NCBI GenBank assembly: GCA_033557675.1
Contig: JAWQRM010000473.1
Location: 1 to 22,375 of the forward strand
Direction of reading: 5' to 3'
DNA length: 22,375 bases
Origin: Coptodactyla brooksi
Taxonomy: Eukaryota > Arthropoda > Insecta > Coleoptera > Scarabaeidae
Shown here one piece after another: positions 19,410 to 22,375 of the stretch. Position numbers and translations under genes: made by a program. Below the pieces are notes generated by a model. That model worked only from the letters and a program-made list of their open reading frames with translations, searched no databases and had not been told where the DNA came from. The first letter of the stretch is position 1. Every line of letters begins with the position of its first letter.

Positions 19410-19445
19410 GACAGCTTTTCCGTCTGAGAAGACGGAAAAGCTGTC
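19410..19445. repeat. Hairpin 3: perfect 16 bp arms, 4-base loop
   Basis: gacagcttttccgtct (19410-19425) pairs exactly with 19430-19445 around the loop gaga. It abuts hairpin 2 with no spacer. Confidence 0.95.
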
Positions 19446-19466
19446 GTTTCGTTTTGGTACATCGGT

Positions 19467-19483
19467 AAGCTTGGGAACTGCTG
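19467..19483 (-). mobile_element. hAT-like terminal inverted repeat (solo)
   Basis: Read on the minus strand this is cagcagttcccaagctt, 15 of 17 identical to the hAT-like end at 8594-8610 and in the opposite orientation. It lies 21 bases after the hairpin run. The two ends are 10.9 kb apart, so they are unlikely to bound one element. It may be the 3' end of a small non-autonomous element that includes the hairpins. Confidence 0.25.
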
Positions 19484-19734
19484 GCCTACCCTATTAATTT
19501 TATCTTGCAATTCCATGGAATATTTTTTTTATTTTCTAACGTTTATGTTGATAGAAGTTGTCAGATTTGAAAGTAATTTAAATGTACTAAAAATTTTAAG
19601 GCAAAGTATCTACGTCGAAAAATGGCATTTACCGGTGGATATTCCATGGAAGAAAAATCCAAAAATTTTCGCAGATTTGATTAAAAATGTAAACTAAGAT
19701 TTACTCCGCAAGCAATAACCGTAAATTCTTACGA
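19484..19734. other. No gene; short repeated palindrome
   Basis: The palindrome ttccatggaa occurs at 19511-19520 and 19642-19651. The open frame between (19515-19697) has no recognisable content. Confidence 0.35.
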
Positions 19735-20350
19735 TCGCAATAGTACTCAAAATTGCCCGGCGCGTGGCACTATCGTCGCCTCTATGGCGGACATAACGAC
19801 GTGTAATCCGTTTTTAAATGTTGATTTACCGCGTACCGATATGCAACCGGCTCGAAAACGCGGCTGTGCGAGTGCGAAAAAAATATGCGGCAATATTGCA
19901 GGTCGGCGCCGAGGTTCGATTGGATAACCGAAATGAAAACCGTAAAAATTTGCGTTTGCGTGTGTGCATTTAACCATTTATTAAAAAGTGGGGCTATGGC
20001 GCAGTAAGCGTCCGCGAAAAAACGGCGGCCTATCCGATCGCGCGCGCGCACAAAAATAAATCTTCGCATTAATTATCGCGAATATTGGCAATTAGCGCGG
20101 CAATGTTTTTAATTTTCGACCCGCGGGTCCAGATTGCAATTTTGGGACTGGCGAATCGTCGATAGCCCAGACGTGTGATGTAACGTACGTATCAATTTTA
20201 TTGGGCTCTCTCGTAATTTATCGCTGATTTTTCAGCCTCGTTGTTCATAAAACACTACTACTTCGGAACAGATCCGTGGCACCGCATCCGTTTGAATTTT
20301 ATTCTGGCATTTAATATTATAATTAAACGGCTTACGCGGACGCTTCGGTA
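19735..20350. promoter_or_regulatory. CpG-rich block, possible promoter or conserved regulatory element
   Basis: This has the strongest compositional shift in the window: dense CpG (cccggcgcgtgg, gatcgcgcgcgcgcac, gcgcggc) against an AT-rich background. It contains a perfect 12 bp palindrome gacccgcgggtc at 20118-20129 and AT-rich homeodomain-like words (attaatta, aattaaac). Minus-strand open frames at 19747-19977 and 19782-20069 come from the lack of TA-rich stops in such DNA and show no protein family. Undermethylated CpG-rich promoter or enhancer is the likeliest reading. Direction of any transcription is unknown. Confidence 0.4.
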
Positions 20351-20679
20351 ATTTTGGTAAATATTAATGTCATCATTCGTATTTTTTAGGCGCCATGTTC
20401 GGCGATTATAACACAGATCAAACACTGATACATGATGTGAATGTGCTTGATACTTAACTTTTAACTGTACAAATAAACTATGAAAGAAGTATAAATTGTG
20501 GCAAAGTTAATCAATGGCTACCAGTTAACCACACCAGCAAATTTAAAAACAAGAGGGAAACCCTCTACCACTGTGCCAAACGTCGCCTGTCAATTTTTCA
20601 ATTGTCACACGTCACAATCCGGTCAAGAAATGGGCAATTGTTGATAAATTGACATGGATCCATTTTGCAAGTCTTGGAG
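20351..20679. other. No gene; short hairpins
   Basis: Non-coding. gaggg-aaa-ccctc forms a 5 bp stem at about 20553-20565, and gtcaatt...aattgtc forms an imperfect inverted repeat at about 20589-20606. The 3' end may already belong to the Penelope-like sequence that follows. Confidence 0.35.
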
Positions 20680-20800
20680 AAAATAAATAAATTGATTAAA
20701 AACCTCTTTTTCTTGCATAAAAACTATATTTTAGTTAAAATATATCTTCCCCACACGTTTCGCCCCCACCGGGAGCATCATCAGCGTTGTACAAAATTTT
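20680..20800 (-). mobile_element. Probable Penelope-like element terminal segment
   Basis: On the minus strand the sequence carries a CTGATGA...GAAAC hairpin followed by GTGTGGGGAAGATAT, the arrangement found in the terminal repeats of Penelope-like retroelements. A 9 bp inverted repeat tatatttta/taaaatata (20725-20733 and 20736-20744) follows. No GIY-YIG endonuclease or RT sequence was recognised on the minus strand at 20800-21180, so this is likely a solo or truncated end. The boundaries are approximate. Confidence 0.5.
20754..20789 (-). ncRNA. Hammerhead-ribozyme-like motif
   Basis: On the minus strand: CTGATGA (20784-20778), then T, then the stem GCTCCC/GGGGGC around the loop GGT (one G-T pair), then GAAAC (20761-20757). 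The flanks acg before and cgt after can pair, closing the core. CTGANGA and GAAA are the invariant hammerhead core boxes, and minimal hammerheads are known in Penelope-like elements. Departures from a standard active form are an extra T between CTGATGA and stem II, and no convincing NUH cleavage triplet after GAAAC (GTG is not allowed). It may be inactive. Confidence 0.45.
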
Positions 20801-21680
20801 AAAAATATGTAACAACATATCATAATACAAAGAAAATTACTTACATAACAATCTAAAATCGAGGGACAAAGACAGTACAAAACAGATGTTCGACATTCAC
20901 AACGAGCCAGTCGGAATATTTTAAAAATAACCTAGTTTTACACAAAGAGGTACATGTATACAGGAAAACTTTTAAAGTTTAAATGTATTTATATAATGAC
21001 CTTTCTTGGAAATTAACTTGCCCATACATACATATGGATTTATTCCAGTCTCGGTACAATACATAAAAATACAAATAATAATATAGTACATCTAATATAT
21101 ATTAATGATCTTCTGTCCTTTGTGTACTGGACTGGAAAGGCTCTCGACCGTAGTCCTCCTCCCCGGGCTCTTCTCTTCATTTCTTTTTAAATATTAATTC
21201 GTTTTTAGAATGACGTAATGGTCTTGTAGAGTATTTGCAGATCGGATGGGATAAAACGTAGGGAACGATGGGACATCTTGGATATGGATTTGTTGGTTAG
21301 AATTTTAAGTCGGTCGGAGATCGATAGGATTTGATATATGATACACCTCTTTACCTGCTCTTATCACAGATATCACTCGAAAACTTCAGACGCTGATTGC
21401 TCTGAGATGCTTGTAGGTACGAATCTGAAAGTGGCAGGAATTTCGTAGCCCTACTGTACGAAGAAGGCCGTTTATACCAGAGCTGCAGAAAAAAATTTTT
21501 GGGCCTATGGTGATATCGAGTTAAAGGAACAAAAAAGTAACCTTAGTTCCAGGCGCCGTTGCTCTAGGCGGTGACGCTGGTACAATTCGGAAACTATCTC
21601 AAGTTAAAGAGGACAAAATTCTGGGCAGACAAGTTCTACATTCAACTGTCCAAAACGACCGGTAAGGGTCGAATCGGTAA
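20801..21680. other. Non-coding, no supported gene
   Basis: The first 400 bases may be internal Penelope-like sequence. A plus-strand stretch near 21098 reads like YINDLLSF for a few codons but is not continued. From 21170 to 21640 base composition is more even, and no frame could be matched to a family. Confidence 0.35.
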
Positions 21681-21681
21681 A

Positions 21682-21711
21682 GGTGTCCGAATACTTTTAG
21701 ACAACACTATA
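21682..21711 (-). mobile_element. Tc1-type terminal inverted repeat with TA target site
   Basis: Read on the minus strand, tagtgttgtctaaaagtatt followed by cggacacc resembles Tc1-like ends of the form CAGTGTTGTCCAAAAGTATTcGGACACC, preceded by TA (21710-21711), the target dinucleotide. The element would extend to lower coordinates. The matching left end was not found, so it is a truncated or MITE-like copy. Confidence 0.5.
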
Positions 21712-22009
21712 CATAGAATCAGGAAGTAAATGCTCTACTGTTACTGTCTGGTTGCAAACATTTTGTAACATCGTAAGAACAGTTCATACATATGACAGTA
21801 AAAAATACATTGTTTTGGGCTATTACTAATGTGTACATAGTCATGTCTTATGTTGCAAAATCATAACTTTCAATAATATTATTGTAAAAACATACACTGT
21901 TCATACAGTAGGTAAATCCGCTCGTTCACACCATTCCACTGCATAATGACTTCATAAGTTTCGACAAATACATTATTCTCCAAATATCTAGGGCAATTTT
22001 TTAATTGAG
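21712..22009. other. No gene seen
   Basis: AT-rich flanking sequence between the Tc1-type end and the repeat that begins near 22010. Nothing supportable. Confidence 0.4.
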
Positions 22010-22375
22010 TATTAAGGGGTCATGTGTAGTTGCAGGGTGACAAAGAAACGAGATTTTTAGGGATTTTTATAAGAATATTCCAACTATATTTTCTTACAAC
22101 AAAATATTGATATTAAAAGCACATATATTGAACAACATGCAAAACTTTTTTCCTTGAAAAATATTGTAAATTAAGGAAGTTACGGCCACTTTAAGGAATC
22201 CTGATTTTTCAGAGGTATTGTGCGGTGTACACGACAGCTCCAAGCTAAATTTTCTGATATCAAAATCCAAAAAGGTAAGCATATCTGTAAGCATATGAAT
22301 ATATCTCGTTCGTGAACGCAGGATTTTTTAAAAAAATTTTTCGGTTTCTTAATTTTTCACTTTTTTTCAATAAAA
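22010..22375. repeat. Dispersed repeat running off the window
   Basis: Starts at about ttaaggggtcatgtgtagtt (22013), followed by text with low complexity and sensitivity-type words (tttttagggatttttat, gtaagcatatctgtaagcatatg, cgttcgtgaacg) typical of non-coding interiors of non-autonomous DNA elements in arthropods. The minus-strand open frame 22094-22294 has no protein features. TTAA at the start would fit a piggyBac-type target, but the far end is outside the window. Confidence 0.35.

Noticed and set aside
19747..20069. Two minus-strand open frames in the CpG-rich block
   Set aside because: Overlapping frames with no shared support; stops are rare in this composition.
21098..21125. YINDLLSF-like translation suggesting an RT
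   Set aside because: Only about eight codons, with no flanking RT blocks in any frame.
21535..21600. tRNA-like stretch (gcgccgttgctctaggcgg)
   Set aside because: No full cloverleaf, no matching acceptor stem and no proper T-arm.

Overview
This is AT-rich eukaryotic DNA, most likely from an insect genome. It has long non-coding stretches, decayed insect-type transposons (piggyBac, Tc1/mariner, non-LTR retrotransposons, a probable Penelope-like end), and metazoan gene signals such as a TATA box, an initiator, AATAAA and a consensus splice donor. There is no bacterial-style gene packing, operon, rRNA, tRNA or CRISPR. The species cannot be named from the sequence alone.

Layout: 1-1060 is repeat-derived, with a ~200 bp repeat unit, a 72 bp foldback and a hairpin-bearing dispersed-repeat tail. 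2610-4140 is a wrecked piggyBac transposase (+). 4643-5067 is the best gene candidate: a single-exon locus on the minus strand encoding a 95-residue protein with a C-terminal membrane anchor, with a TATA box, initiator and polyadenylation signal at proper spacing. 5921-7151 is the 3' part of a non-LTR retrotransposon (+) ending in AATAAA and (TTA)6. 7152-10770 is AT-rich with little structure. 10770-11240 is GC- and CpG-richer, probably regulatory. 12388-12945 is a mariner transposase remnant (-) with an internal tandem duplication. 13880-14520 is a second non-LTR reverse-transcriptase remnant (-). 15950-16230 is a possible regulatory block. 16460-16693 holds a candidate protein-coding exon with a strong splice donor. 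18310-18747 is another IS630/Tc1/mariner-type transposase remnant (-). 19338-19445 is a run of three back-to-back, near-perfect hairpins. 19735-20350 is a CpG-rich block. 20754-20789 is a hammerhead-like motif typical of Penelope-like element ends. 21682-21711 looks like a Tc1-type element end. 22010-22375 is the start of another dispersed repeat that runs off the window.

Most of the recognisable protein signal is dead transposon. Only two stretches look like host coding sequence: the compact tail-anchored protein gene and the exon at 16460-16693. The CpG-richer blocks on either side of that exon are consistent with introns or flanks of a regulated developmental gene, but this is inference. 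The most unusual structures are the tetraloop hairpins at 19338-19445 and 5541-5584, and the hammerhead-like fold at 20754-20789.
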